A stretch of DNA of 64,000 nt from an uncultured Candidatus Neoarthromitus sp. (GCA_937890765.1 CALADQ010000003.1:53640-117639); one strand, 5' to 3'. Shown: positions 9,159 through 18,105, numbered from the stretch's first letter. Notes: generated by a model from the letters alone, not told the origin. Numbers and translations: made by a program.

Positions 9159-10411
9159 TAATTATTCTCAAACATTTCAAATCTTAATTGATGATTTTCT
9201 TTAAGTATATCTTCTAAAATCCTCTCGTTTGAACTAACTTTAAAACCATTGTAAGTAATGTTAAGTTTATTAACATGAGTTTTGCATTCTTTACATCTAA
9301 ACTCGTAAATATTTATGTCATTAAAATTCAAAACGTCATTTATAACATATCCAAATCCTTCAATCTTACTTCTGTTTAAATTATTTAACAAAACAAAGTT
9401 TTTTATTTGATCTAGTATAACACTACTATTCGTTGACATAAAGACAGCAATTCCTGAATTTACAATTCTAACTAAAGCACTTGATATACACCTTTGCAAA
9501 TTTAAATTCATATGTACTTCAATTTCTTCAATAAAAAACGAAGTAAATCTTTCACTAGATTTTAAGAACAATACAAGAGAAGCAATTTCTCGAATGAGGT
9601 CTGACGCCATGCTAATTGGTATTTCTATATTATTTAAATAACTTCTGAAAGAATCTTTAGTAAAAGTTCCATTTACAATTTTATTTTCTATAAAATTATA
9701 TATATTTGAATAAATGCTATTGTCTGAAAATTTTAATCCCTCAATATTTTTAATAAAATCTGATATGCTCAAATTTTGATACTTCAAATTTTTGAAAAGT
9801 TCAGAGTAACACAGAAAATTACTTCTTCCCGATGGCATAAAAATTGGTTTGTAAAAACTAACATCGCTAAAACCATCATCAATTATTTTTTTACATATTA
9901 ACTCAATAAGACAATCTTCATTATCAAAATACGCTCTTGGAATTTTAACGTAATCCCCTTCAATCACTATTTCATCACAAAAATCATCAATAGCTAAATA
10001 AACATTTGGAAAAATTCTATAGTCAGATAAAAAAATATTTGCATCCTCAAATCTTTTGTAATTATTATAAATACTTACATTAAAAATTTCATTAAAAAAA
10101 TACTCTTTGTTTTGAAGAAGTGAAACATTAAAAAAATCACAAAACATATTTCCAATATTTCTATCAATACAAAGCTCACCAGAATTTTTCAATTCCTTTA
10201 TAAAATCTTTGCAAGCTTTATACTCCTTAGAAAACTTATCGCCCTTTTGTATTATTTTCATTGAGAGCCTAAATATTCCATAAATTATATTCATAACAAC
10301 AGTTTTACCACTGTTGTTATCTCCTGTGAAAATAGTAAGAGGAGAAATCTCAATTTTAATATCATCTAAATTGTCTACATTTTGCATATTAATTACGTAT
10401 CTCTGCTTCAT
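9158..10411 (-). CDS. AAA family ATPase (OLD/RecF-like, stand-alone)
   Basis: This 417-residue protein has the two ends of an SMC/RecF-type ATPase head. The Walker A is TIFTGDNNSGKTVVMN near residue 30, and the Walker B is FFIEEIEVHMN near residue 305. A switch-like segment VFMSTNSSVILDQI follows. The middle ~230 residues replace a coiled coil with a helical insert. The C-terminus contains a CKEC pair and no TOPRIM nuclease domain, so it is not a complete OLD protein. I chose the ATG at 10411, preceded by AAAGGA; a GTG at 10435 would add eight residues. No nuclease, toxin or methylase lies beside it, so a defence role is only a possibility. It stands between terminators as a single gene. Confidence 0.75.
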   Translation of the reverse strand: MKQRYVINMQNVDNLDDIKIEISPLTIFTGDNNSGKTVVMNIIYGIFRLSMKIIQKGDKFSKEYKACKDFIKELKNSGELCIDRNIGNMFCDFFNVSLLQNKEYFFNEIFNVSIYNNYKRFEDANIFLSDYRIFPNVYLAIDDFCDEIVIEGDYVKIPRAYFDNEDCLIELICKKIIDDGFSDVSFYKPIFMPSGRSNFLCYSELFKNLKYQNLSISDFIKNIEGLKFSDNSIYSNIYNFIENKIVNGTFTKDSFRSYLNNIEIPISMASDLIREIASLVLFLKSSERFTSFFIEEIEVHMNLNLQRCISSALVRIVNSGIAVFMSTNSSVILDQIKNFVLLNNLNRSKIEGFGYVINDVLNFNDINIYEFRCKECKTHVNKLNITYNGFKVSSNERILEDILKENHQLRFEMFENN

Positions 10412-10511
10412 AAGTAACAAAATCCTTTCGTACACAACTTCATTAAATTATATGGAACATTGTATCACATAAAATGCTTTATTTAAATTTAAAAATTTTA
10501 AAACATTCATA

Positions 10512-11207
10512 TTAAAAAGGAGTATTAAGTGTGTTTCCTATTATTAAAAGAATTATTATGTGAAGTGGATACGCAACGTAGAAAAAATATTTAAAAAATT
10601 TGCTCTTATGTCCTGGCTTCCCATTGTAAAAAAGTATTGGTATAATTGCAAAACACATCATCCATTGATAATTTATAAACAAAAGCTCTTCCAAAAAATA
10701 TTTTGTTCCAATAACCAATGTTATTTCAAAAATGCAAAACGCAACATACAAAATACTCATTAAAAGTTTCTTTCCTCTGCAGAAATAAAATATTAAAATC
10801 ATTCCAACACCAATATAAGAAGCTTCAGTATGCAGAGAAAGTTTTATAACAATAATCAACGAAATTATCCCAAGACAAAACTTCCACAAACTTTTTTTGT
10901 TATCCTTAATAAATTCTAAAATGTTCATCATCAAAACGCCCATGGACATAGAGAGAAAAATGTTCATTGGTTGTTTAAACATAACATTTAAAATTAAAAA
11001 TGTTATAAACGCAAATCCAAACAATCTCAATGTAAATTTTTTACGATTACTCGTATGAAAAAAGCTTTCGACTATTAGGAAAAAATATATTGGTGCAACA
11101 ATTCTTCCTATATATGTGAACCATATTGGCGTACCATCTATGTAAAAATATATGTGATCCATGACCATCAAAAAAAACGAAATTATTTTTAAATTAAACG
11201 CGCTCAT
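10512..11207 (-). CDS. TraX family membrane protein
   Basis: A 231-residue integral membrane protein of about seven or eight hydrophobic helices. The N-terminal signature FNLKIISFFLMVMDHIYF, then YIGRIVAPIYFFLIVESFFHTSN, is characteristic of the TraX family. TraX is known from F-pilin N-acetylation, but chromosomal Firmicute members are linked only loosely to O- or N-acyl transfer at the membrane. The conserved D-H in MVMDHI is present. The ATG at 11207 has GAGGG five bases upstream. No conjugation or pilin genes are nearby, so an envelope acyltransferase role is an inference. Confidence 0.8.
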   Translation of the reverse strand: MSAFNLKIISFFLMVMDHIYFYIDGTPIWFTYIGRIVAPIYFFLIVESFFHTSNRKKFTLRLFGFAFITFLILNVMFKQPMNIFLSMSMGVLMMNILEFIKDNKKSLWKFCLGIISLIIVIKLSLHTEASYIGVGMILIFYFCRGKKLLMSILYVAFCIFEITLVIGTKYFLEELLFINYQWMMCFAIIPILFYNGKPGHKSKFFKYFFYVAYPLHIIILLIIGNTLNTPF

Positions 11208-11306
11208 ATATTTCCCTCACAAACTCCACGAATATTTTTAGATAATTTTAACATTTTATTTTATATTTGTTAACTTTTTTATCGTATGCAACATAAAAAA
11301 CTAAAG

Positions 11307-11336
11307 AAAAGGCTCATGAATCACACGAGCCTTTAA
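11307..11336 (-). terminator. Terminator after the SDR gene
   Basis: AAAGGCTCGTGTG and CATGAGCCTTT form a strong hairpin on the minus strand. It overlaps the stop and is followed by T residues. Confidence 0.85.
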
Positions 11337-12082
11337 ATTAAATTCCATCCGCCATCTACGCTTATAATTTCTCCCGTTATGTTTATGCTAGATTTTGAAA
11401 AAAATTTAACAGCATTTACAACGTCCTCAACCTTTCCAATTCTTTTCATAGGTATAGAATTTATAATTTCTAATTTTTCTTCAGAATTTAATCCTTCATT
11501 CATTTCAGTATCTATTATTCCAGGTGAAATCCCTAAAACATTTATTTTAGAAAAAGCAAGCTCCTTAGAAAGAGCTTTCGTGAAAGAATTTATACCTCCT
11601 TTACTTGAAGAATAAACAACTTCACAAGAAGCACCGACTTCACCCCAAATTGAAGAAATATTTATAATTTTAGAATTTTCCTCCATAAAATCCTTCAAAA
11701 TATATTTTGTAAGTATTATTGTGTTGGTTAAATTAACATTTATTATTGACAAAATTTTTTCGTCACTCTGAAAATAAATGGGATTTATATCAGAAATTCC
11801 TGCATTGTTCACAAGTATATTTATATTTTTTATTCCTTTAAAGTTCAATGCACCAACAAAATTATAAATACTTTCCAAAGAATTTAAATCCAATTTAAAA
11901 ATTTCCAAATCATAATTTTTGTATTTTGAATATTCCAAAAGCTCCATAGACTTTTCAAAATTTTTGTTATACGTTAACAAAACTTTCGCTCCACACTCCA
12001 AATACATTTTTGAAATTTCAAAACCAATTCCTCTTGAGCCACCGCTAACTAAAACAACTTTATTTTTAAAATCAAACTCCAT
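11333..12082 (-). CDS. SDR family oxidoreductase (FabG-like)
   Basis: A 249-residue classical short-chain dehydrogenase/reductase. The cofactor loop VLVSGGSRGIGFEI, the NNAG motif (ILVNNAGIS), the catalytic Ser in IINISSIWGE, the YSSSK active-site pair, and the C-terminal GEIISVDGGWNLI are all present, so it should be a working NAD(P)H enzyme. The closest general group is 3-oxoacyl-ACP reductase FabG, but no other fatty-acid synthesis genes are here. It begins one base after the stop of the upstream DapF-like gene, so the two are co-transcribed. The pairing suggests a role tied to the DapF-like substrate rather than to lipids; this is inference. Confidence 0.85.
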   Translation of the reverse strand: MEFDFKNKVVLVSGGSRGIGFEISKMYLECGAKVLLTYNKNFEKSMELLEYSKYKNYDLEIFKLDLNSLESIYNFVGALNFKGIKNINILVNNAGISDINPIYFQSDEKILSIINVNLTNTIILTKYILKDFMEENSKIINISSIWGEVGASCEVVYSSSKGGINSFTKALSKELAFSKINVLGISPGIIDTEMNEGLNSEEKLEIINSIPMKRIGKVEDVVNAVKFFSKSSINITGEIISVDGGWNLI

Positions 12083-12083
12083 T

Positions 12084-12920
12084 TTATATTTTTATTTTTA
12101 AAACTCCTTCGTAAACATTTTTAACTTCCCCAGTCATAAAAATTTCTCCATCATTTTGAATACTTACATTTATGTTTCCACCATCGCATTTAACCAAAAC
12201 ATTTTCATCAACTAGTCCTAATTTGTAACAAACACTTGTAGCAGCACAACTACTAGAACCTGATGCTAGAGTATAACCTGCACCCCGTTCGTGTATTTTA
12301 ATTTTAATTTCATTTTTATTTATAACTTGTACAAATTGAACATTTGTTCTATTTAAAAACATTTCGTGATTTTCAATGTAACTTCCATACTTTTTTATGT
12401 CGCAAGAATTTAAATTTTCAAAAATGCAAACAGTGTGAGGATTTCCAATTGTAACAGAAGTTATAATAAATTCTCTATCTAAAACTTTTATCTTTTCATT
12501 TATAACCTCCCTTTCATGCCCCTTAACTCCAATTAATTTTGAATTAAAAGAAACTTTCCCCATTGAAACTTTTATAATTGACCCCTCATCATTTAAATAA
12601 GTTATAAAAATTTTTCCCCCTTTTGTGATTAAAGATTTTGTATTTTCCTTAACATATCCATAGTCTTTCAAATATTTTGAAAATATTCTTATTCCATTTC
12701 CACTTTTTTCAGCTTCACTTCCATCTGGATTAAAAATTTTAAAACTAATCTCACCACTTAAATTTAAAAAAGGCCCATACAAAATTCCATCAGAGCCACA
12801 TCCGAAATTTCTATCACAAATTTTAATTATATTGTCTTTGTTCAATTCAAAATCGCAAAATTTAGGATCAATTACTAAATAATCATTTCCAAGAGCTTCA
12901 TATTTAAAAATTTTAGTCAT
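12084..12920 (-). CDS. DapF-family epimerase homologue with both catalytic cysteines replaced by serine
   Basis: This 278-residue protein has the two-lobed diaminopimelate epimerase (DapF) architecture and strong overall similarity (KYEALGNDYLVID, NPDGSEAEKSGNGIRIF, VTIGNPHTVCI, KIHERGAGYTLASGSSSC). In true DapF the two acid/base cysteines sit in the sequences CGNGxR and ACGxGAC. Here they read SGNGIR (Ser near residue 73) and LASGSSSC (Ser near residue 219). Both thiols are thus missing, while Cys two residues before the second alanine is kept. The start at ATG 12920 has GGGAGG directly upstream; the 12968 start is unsupported. It shares an operon with the SDR gene. It may be a racemase of another substrate or a non-canonical DAP epimerase. 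Confidence 0.85.
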   Translation of the reverse strand: MTKIFKYEALGNDYLVIDPKFCDFELNKDNIIKICDRNFGCGSDGILYGPFLNLSGEISFKIFNPDGSEAEKSGNGIRIFSKYLKDYGYVKENTKSLITKGGKIFITYLNDEGSIIKVSMGKVSFNSKLIGVKGHEREVINEKIKVLDREFIITSVTIGNPHTVCIFENLNSCDIKKYGSYIENHEMFLNRTNVQFVQVINKNEIKIKIHERGAGYTLASGSSSCAATSVCYKLGLVDENVLVKCDGGNINVSIQNDGEIFMTGEVKNVYEGVLKIKI

Positions 12921-12945
12921 GTTAACCTCCCTAAATCCATTTAAA

Positions 12946-12951
12946 ATTATA
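12946..12951 (-). promoter_or_regulatory. Extended -10 promoter for the dapF-like/SDR operon
   Basis: On the minus strand TGGTATAAT is an extended -10 (TGn plus TATAAT), placing the transcript start about 19 bases before the ATG at 12920. The -35 region falls inside the preceding terminator hairpin and is a poor match. Confidence 0.5.
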
Positions 12952-12952
12952 C

Positions 12953-12992
12953 CAAAAAAAATTACCATTAAAATATTTAATGGTAATTTAAA
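12953..12992 (-). terminator. Terminator after the coiled-coil membrane protein gene
   Basis: AAATTACCATTAAA and TTTAATGGTAATTT form a long stem followed by eight T residues on the minus strand. Confidence 0.85.
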
Positions 12993-12997
12993 AATAA

Positions 12998-13612
12998 TTA
13001 GTTGACTAAATTTTCTGGTCCATCTTTGTGTTCAAAAACTCTAACATCAGAAATGTACCAATCATCTTTTCTCAAAACTATATCAAAAACATATTTATCC
13101 ACTCGTTCATCTTTTCCCATATGAAAATAAGTAACTTCCCCACTTTTCAAATCATCATTTAAAACAAAATCTCCAGAAACCATTTCAGATGGAAATTTTC
13201 TACTGTTTTCCGATAGAAATTCTTTTCTAACACTGTGATCTATAAATCTTAAAATATCTTTTTCATTTCCTTTATTAACAGTGTCTATAAAATTTGAAAC
13301 CATTTTTAAATTCTTATCAGTTACTTCCTTTTCTAAATTAAGTTTATTAATTTCATTTTTAATTTGATTAAGCTCAACATTTAATCGAGTGTAATCACTA
13401 GTTTTTTCAAAATTTTCAACACGTATTTTTTGGAGTTTTTCTTCAAGCAAAGTATATTGCTGTTGTATGTTCATATAATCATCAAAATATATTAGAAAAA
13501 TAGATACAGACATAACAATTGTAAAGACTAATGACAAAATTAAAAATATTACTAATCCCATTAACTTGTTAGTTTCTTGATCTCTCTTATTATTAAACAA
13601 ATATGTAGACAA
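12998..13612 (-). CDS. Single-pass membrane protein with coiled coil, unknown function
   Basis: A 204-residue protein with a short cytoplasmic N-terminus, one hydrophobic segment (LVIFLILSLVFTIVMSVSIF), a coiled coil of about 70 residues rich in Glu, Lys, Leu and Asn, and a C-terminal globular domain of about 90 residues facing outward. That domain (DKYVFDIVLRKDDWYISDVRVFE) resembles an NTF2-like or DUF4878-type fold; this is a weak match. I start it at TTG 13612, eight bases after the GGAG that lies inside the end of alr. A GTG at 13621 would sit on that site. The gene is translationally coupled to alr, which hints at a role in the wall or envelope. Confidence 0.65.
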   Translation of the reverse strand: MSTYLFNNKRDQETNKLMGLVIFLILSLVFTIVMSVSIFLIYFDDYMNIQQQYTLLEEKLQKIRVENFEKTSDYTRLNVELNQIKNEINKLNLEKEVTDKNLKMVSNFIDTVNKGNEKDILRFIDHSVRKEFLSENSRKFPSEMVSGDFVLNDDLKSGEVTYFHMGKDERVDKYVFDIVLRKDDWYISDVRVFEHKDGPENLVN

Positions 13613-13617
13613 AAAAA

Positions 13618-14679
13618 TCACTCCTCAAATATATATTTTTTATATATAGAGCTATCTCCAAGTATAGGAGATATATTTACTCTAACGTAATCACCTACTC
13701 GTAGTTCTCCTCCGTCTACAAGAGTTAAATTCATATTACTCTTACCTAGAATTTTTACTCCTTTATCTCCATTGTAAATTTCAAAAGCTCTAATAAAATA
13801 CCTGTAAAAAAATTTAATCAAATCATATAAAAAATTATTTCTATACTCCCTATAAAAACCAAAATGATGAATATTTCCTATTTCAAGTATCCCAACTTTT
13901 TGTTGCTTATTTAACTTTACTTTGTTGCCATAACCTATATGCTCACCTTTTTCAACTTCGTAAACACTTAAAACTTTCGCGTTGTATTCAAAACATTGTT
14001 TAATACCAATGTTAAATCCATCGTATCCGTAAATTATATTTCCCATCCTAACTCCATGAGCAAAATCAGCTTTTTCCCTTATTATTTTATTTAAAAAACC
14101 AGAAGAATTTAAAACGTGAATGAAATATTTATTTTCATATTCTTTAACTGCTTCATGGAACAAATCAATTTGTTTTAATGTGTACTCTTCATCTTTAGTA
14201 TTATGTAAGTGCGTATATATACCCGTTATATTTATATTTTCAAAATCATCTTCAATGTAATTTACAAAGTTATTTAATTCTTTTAATTTTATGCCTCTCC
14301 TGTTCATTCCAGTACACACATAAATATGAGCATTTATTTTAATATCTTTAGGTATATGTGAAAGTATTTCATGATTATCTATAGTTATAATAACCTTACT
14401 TATAAAATCATTATTGAAATATTCCTCACTTATAATTGGAGTTAAAATTAAAATTTCATTTTCTATTCCTAAATTAATAATTTGCATTGCTTCTTTAAAA
14501 TTGGAAACTCCAAACATATAAACCTTATCTTTTAAAAACTCACATATTTTATTCATTCCTAATCCATAAGCATCACCTTTAACAACTGCTATAAGTTTTT
14601 TATTCCCTAAAATGTTCCTAATTATACCAATATTTTTATCAATATAACATAAATTAACTTTTAAATATAAATTTTCCAC
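13618..14679 (-). CDS. alr: Alanine racemase
   Basis: Alr interconverts L- and D-alanine with pyridoxal phosphate, supplying D-Ala for peptidoglycan. The 353-residue protein has the PLP-lysine motif AVVKGDAYGLG near residue 34, the barrel segments GMNRRGIK and THLHN, the FAHGVRMGNIIYG region, and the second catalytic base Tyr in HIGYGNKVKL. The C-terminal beta domain ends in GGELRVGDYV. The usual RxCMDQ segment reads GKSNMNLTLVD, a diverged form. The start is GTG at 14679 with AGG six bases upstream. It lies between ung and the coiled-coil membrane protein gene. Confidence 0.9.
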   Translation of the reverse strand: MENLYLKVNLCYIDKNIGIIRNILGNKKLIAVVKGDAYGLGMNKICEFLKDKVYMFGVSNFKEAMQIINLGIENEILILTPIISEEYFNNDFISKVIITIDNHEILSHIPKDIKINAHIYVCTGMNRRGIKLKELNNFVNYIEDDFENINITGIYTHLHNTKDEEYTLKQIDLFHEAVKEYENKYFIHVLNSSGFLNKIIREKADFAHGVRMGNIIYGYDGFNIGIKQCFEYNAKVLSVYEVEKGEHIGYGNKVKLNKQQKVGILEIGNIHHFGFYREYRNNFLYDLIKFFYRYFIRAFEIYNGDKGVKILGKSNMNLTLVDGGELRVGDYVRVNISPILGDSSIYKKYIFEE

Positions 14680-14753
14680 TAGAAACCTAATCCTCTTATA
14701 AATTTTTTAAAGTTATATCAACTTATAAATTTTTTATACTTAAAACAAATTTT

Positions 14754-15446
14754 CTATAAAATTTCCCAATTAATTTCTTCAATAGAGTGTTCTTTTAAAT
14801 AATTGTTAGTTTTTGAAAATGGTTTAGATGAAAAGAAACCTTTATGTGCAGAAAGTCCACTAGGATGTGAAGATTTAACTACAAAATGTTTTTTATTATC
14901 GATTAACCTTTCTTTCTGAATTGCAAAATTACCCCACAAAATAAAAACTAAGTTCTTCCTATAAAGCGATAGAGTTTTTATAATTTTATCCGTAAATTTT
15001 CCCCATCCTATATCTTTGTGAGAATTTGGAGAAGCTTTTCTAACCGTTAAACAAGAATTTAAAAGTAACACCCCTTGATTTGCCCAAGAAGTTAAATTGC
15101 CATGTTTAGGAATAGAAATCCTCAAATCGTTTTTCATTTCTCTAAAAATATTTTTTAGCGAACTTGGAATTTCACATTCCTCATTAACTGAAAAAGAAAG
15201 TCCATGTGCTTGACTCTCACCGTGATACGGATCTTGTCCTAAAATAACTACTTTCACATTATTAAAATCAACATGCTTAAAAGCGTTAAACACATTTTCT
15301 TTTGAAGGAAAAATTTTAAAATTTAAATATTCGTATTCCAAAGTTTGAAATATTTTTTTAAAATATTCTTCGGAACATTCTTTAACTATTATTCTTCTAA
15401 AATCACTACAAACATTATCAATATCAAATTCCTTTAAAAAATCCAC
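14754..15446 (-). CDS. ung: Uracil-DNA glycosylase
   Basis: Family 1 UDG, 230 residues, excises uracil from DNA to start base-excision repair. It has the water-activating motif VILGQDPYHGE, the uracil-specific Asn segment VLLLNSCLTVR, and the DNA-intercalation loop HPSGLSAHKGF (usually HPSPLSA, so a Pro-to-Gly change). The start is GTG at 15446 with GAGGT seven bases upstream. It is divergent from nadE across an 85-base gap and is followed 74 bases later by alr, so a shared transcript is possible. Confidence 0.95.
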   Translation of the reverse strand: MDFLKEFDIDNVCSDFRRIIVKECSEEYFKKIFQTLEYEYLNFKIFPSKENVFNAFKHVDFNNVKVVILGQDPYHGESQAHGLSFSVNEECEIPSSLKNIFREMKNDLRISIPKHGNLTSWANQGVLLLNSCLTVRKASPNSHKDIGWGKFTDKIIKTLSLYRKNLVFILWGNFAIQKERLIDNKKHFVVKSSHPSGLSAHKGFFSSKPFSKTNNYLKEHSIEEINWEIL

Positions 15447-15531
15447 AAATACTACCTCATAAACCCTTTAAATTTTACCCTATAACAATTAGTATAAAAA
15501 CTATATTCACGAATTACAAGGAGAGAATTAA

Positions 15532-17436
15532 ATGAATTTTATACGAGTTAGCACCGCAAGCCCAAAAACAAATGTTTCAGATATAAATTTCAACGTGGAA
15601 AATATTAAAATTTGCATCGACGAAGCCTTAAACAAAAATTCAAAAATAATAGTTTTCCCTGAACTTTCTATAACCTCATACACTTGCTTTGATTTATTTT
15701 TAACCAAAGATTTGTTGAACAAAAGCTATGAAGGAATAAAAAATATTTTGGAATTTTCAAAAGGAAAAGATATTTTAATTGTTGTTGGTTCAATTTTTGA
15801 ATTTAACAATTCACTTTTTAATTGTGCGTTTGTTTTAAAAAATGAAAAAGTTTTAGGAATTTCTCCAAAAACTTTTCTTCCAAATTATAAAGAGTTTTAC
15901 GAAAAAAGATATTTCACTGAGGGATTTATAGAATGTGAAAAAATTAAATTCTTAAATCAAGAAACTTATTTTGGCACTAACATCTTGTACAGTTATGAAA
16001 ATATAAAAATCGGAATTGAAATATGCGAAGATTTGTGGGCGCCAATTCCTAAAAGCTCTTACCTATCAATAAATGGAGCAAACATTATTTTAAATCTTTC
16101 TTCATCTAACGAAACTAACTTTAAGCACACTTTAAGAAAAGAATTAATTAAATCGCAAAGTAGCAAATTAAATTGTGCATATGTTTATGCAAATTCAAAT
16201 TCTTCCGAATCAACTACAGATTTAATTTTCTCGTCCTATACTTGCATCTATGAAAATGGTGAATTAATAAATGAATCTGAACGATTTCAAGACAACAACG
16301 TTTTGATTACGGGAATTGTAGATATAGATTTTTTAAATTCTCAGAGGACAAACAACATAACTTTTAGAGATTCTTACAAATATCACAAAAAGAAAATGGA
16401 AATAGTCGAAATTAATTTCGAAAATTTAGATTACGGAAATTTCGATAGGAAAATAAACATTCACCCGTTTATTTCAAAAGACGAAAATCAAAACAAAATT
16501 CTTTTAGAAGAAATATTTTTAATGCAGGCATCCTCTTTAAAAAAGAGATTAAACCATATAAATTTAGACAAAATAATTTTAGGAATAAGTGGAGGACTAG
16601 ATTCAACATTAGCATTAATTTCTACGTACAACGCTTTTAAAATGATGAACATTCCTTCTGAAAATATAATAACCGTAACTTTACCTGGTCTTGGTACTTC
16701 TAAAAAAACAAAATCAAATGCAATTAATTTATGCAATCATTTAAATACGACATTAAAAACAATTGACATAACCAACGCAGTTCTAAAACATTTTCAAGAC
16801 ATAGACCATCCCGAAAATTTACTTAACGTTACTTACGAAAATTCTCAAGCAAGAGAACGAACTCAAATTCTAATGGACTTAGCTAATAAAGAACACGCAC
16901 TTTTATTAGGTACAGGAGATTTGTCAGAAATTGCACTAGGCTTTTCAACTTACAACGGAGATCACATGAGTATGTACAACATAAATTCATCAATACCAAA
17001 AACTTTAATAAAACATCTACTACTTCACTATTGTGAAAATCTAAATTCAAATGATGAAATAAAAAATATATTAATAGATATAATAAACACTCCAATATCT
17101 CCAGAACTTCTTCCATCAGATGAAAATAACAATATCTCACAAAAAACTGAAAACATAATAGGACCATATGAACTTCACGATTTCTTTTTGTATTATTTCA
17201 TGAAATACAATATATCATTTGAAAAAATAGAATTCTTAGCTTTATATGGATTTAAAAATTTATATGATGAAAAAATAATAAAATCTTCCCTGAAAACTTT
17301 TGTGAAAAGATTTTTTCAAAACCAATTTAAAAGATCGTGTATGCCTGATGGTCCTAAAATAACAGAAATTTCTTTATCTCCAAGAGGAGATCTAAAAATG
17401 AGTTCCGACTCCTCATATAATTCATTTATAAATTAA
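15532..17436 (+). CDS. nadE: Glutamine-dependent NAD+ synthetase
   Basis: NadE amidates deamido-NAD using ATP. This 634-residue form has two domains. The N-terminal nitrilase-like glutaminase spans about residues 1-280, with its Glu in VFPELSITSY near 43, Lys in LPNYKEFYEKR, and Cys in GIEICEDLWAP near 165. The C-terminal ATP-pyrophosphatase domain has the PP-loop LGISGGLDSTLAL near 352 and GTGDLSEIALGF. The length is normal for the two-domain type, so ammonia comes from glutamine. The ATG has AAGGAGAG seven bases upstream. It is a single plus-strand unit divergent from ung. Confidence 0.95.
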   Translation: MNFIRVSTASPKTNVSDINFNVENIKICIDEALNKNSKIIVFPELSITSYTCFDLFLTKDLLNKSYEGIKNILEFSKGKDILIVVGSIFEFNNSLFNCAFVLKNEKVLGISPKTFLPNYKEFYEKRYFTEGFIECEKIKFLNQETYFGTNILYSYENIKIGIEICEDLWAPIPKSSYLSINGANIILNLSSSNETNFKHTLRKELIKSQSSKLNCAYVYANSNSSESTTDLIFSSYTCIYENGELINESERFQDNNVLITGIVDIDFLNSQRTNNITFRDSYKYHKKKMEIVEINFENLDYGNFDRKINIHPFISKDENQNKILLEEIFLMQASSLKKRLNHINLDKIILGISGGLDSTLALISTYNAFKMMNIPSENIITVTLPGLGTSKKTKSNAINLCNHLNTTLKTIDITNAVLKHFQDIDHPENLLNVTYENSQARERTQILMDLANKEHALLLGTGDLSEIALGFSTYNGDHMSMYNINSSIPKTLIKHLLLHYCENLNSNDEIKNILIDIINTPISPELLPSDENNNISQKTENIIGPYELHDFFLYYFMKYNISFEKIEFLALYGFKNLYDEKIIKSSLKTFVKRFFQNQFKRSCMPDGPKITEISLSPRGDLKMSSDSSYNSFIN

Positions 17437-17551
17437 AATTGTACAATTAAGATTACGATTTTTATCACATTTTTACTTTAAAATAATAATATAAACCATA
17501 ACTAATTTATAAAAATATGATTAACTAAAACGTAATCCTAAGGAGGAGCAT

Positions 17552-17989
17552 ATGAATAATACCCTTAATCAAAATATACTAGGTAATTCAATTGATATAA
17601 AAATAGGCACAAACACTTCAGGAAACTATTCAGAAGTAAGAGCAGATGTTCCTGTAACTCAATACCAATCCCTAAGACTTTGGGGTCAAGTTAAAGATAA
17701 TACAGGTAATCCTATTCCCTATGCTTTATTAAAATTAATTAAAAGTACTGGAGTAGGAAATACCTATTCAGGTATTTCTCACGCAACTGCAGACTGCCAA
17801 GGATTTTATCAATTTGATATTTGTCCAGATGATGCTGCTACCTACAAACTTCTAGCATCAAAACCAAACACAGGACCAGAATTAGTTATACAAAACAATG
17901 GAAACTGTCCTGGGACAGAGCCAGAATACAATCCTTGTCCTAGTGTAGGCTTGTCAACATTTTCATTATCTGATAACACTTGCGTATAA
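17552..17989 (+). CDS. Small carboxypeptidase-regulatory-like domain protein
   Basis: A 145-residue protein with no signal peptide. Residues 40-115 form a prealbumin/carboxypeptidase-regulatory-like fold: LRLWGQVKDNTGNPIPYALL, then ATADCQGFYQFDICPDD and ATYKLLASKPNTGPEL. The tail is rich in Cys and Pro (NCPGTEPEYNPCP and a final DNTCV), giving five cysteines in all. The ribosome binding site AAGGAGGAG is the strongest in the region, and the gene has its own strong terminator, which suggests high expression. Unsignalled, Cys-bearing proteins of this sort in spore formers are sometimes coat or exosporium parts. That idea is only inference, as no spore gene is next to it. Confidence 0.7.
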   Translation: MNNTLNQNILGNSIDIKIGTNTSGNYSEVRADVPVTQYQSLRLWGQVKDNTGNPIPYALLKLIKSTGVGNTYSGISHATADCQGFYQFDICPDDAATYKLLASKPNTGPELVIQNNGNCPGTEPEYNPCPSVGLSTFSLSDNTCV

Positions 17990-18022
17990 AAAAAGAGAGA
18001 GGAACAATTCCTCTCTTTTCTA
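17990..18022 (+). terminator. Strong terminator
   Basis: AAAAGAGAGAGGAA and TTCCTCTCTTTT form a strong hairpin right after the stop of 17552-17989. Confidence 0.9.
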
Positions 18023-18049
18023 TTTTAAAATTTTATATAAATTAAAAAC

Positions 18050-18105
18050 AAAAAAGCATGCACGATAAACCAATTAAAATGATTTTGAATTTAAAAATAC
18101 ATGCC
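18050..18105 (-). terminator. Possible terminator after the ArsR-family gene
   Basis: On the minus strand GCATGTA pairs with TGCATGC around a long AT-rich loop, then a run CTTTTTTGTTTTT. The T run is convincing but the loop is long. Confidence 0.4.

Noticed and set aside
17480..17551. Sporulation sigma-factor promoter before the small Cys-bearing gene
   Set aside because: A CATA-like -10 occurs, but no partner -35 at the right distance was convincing.
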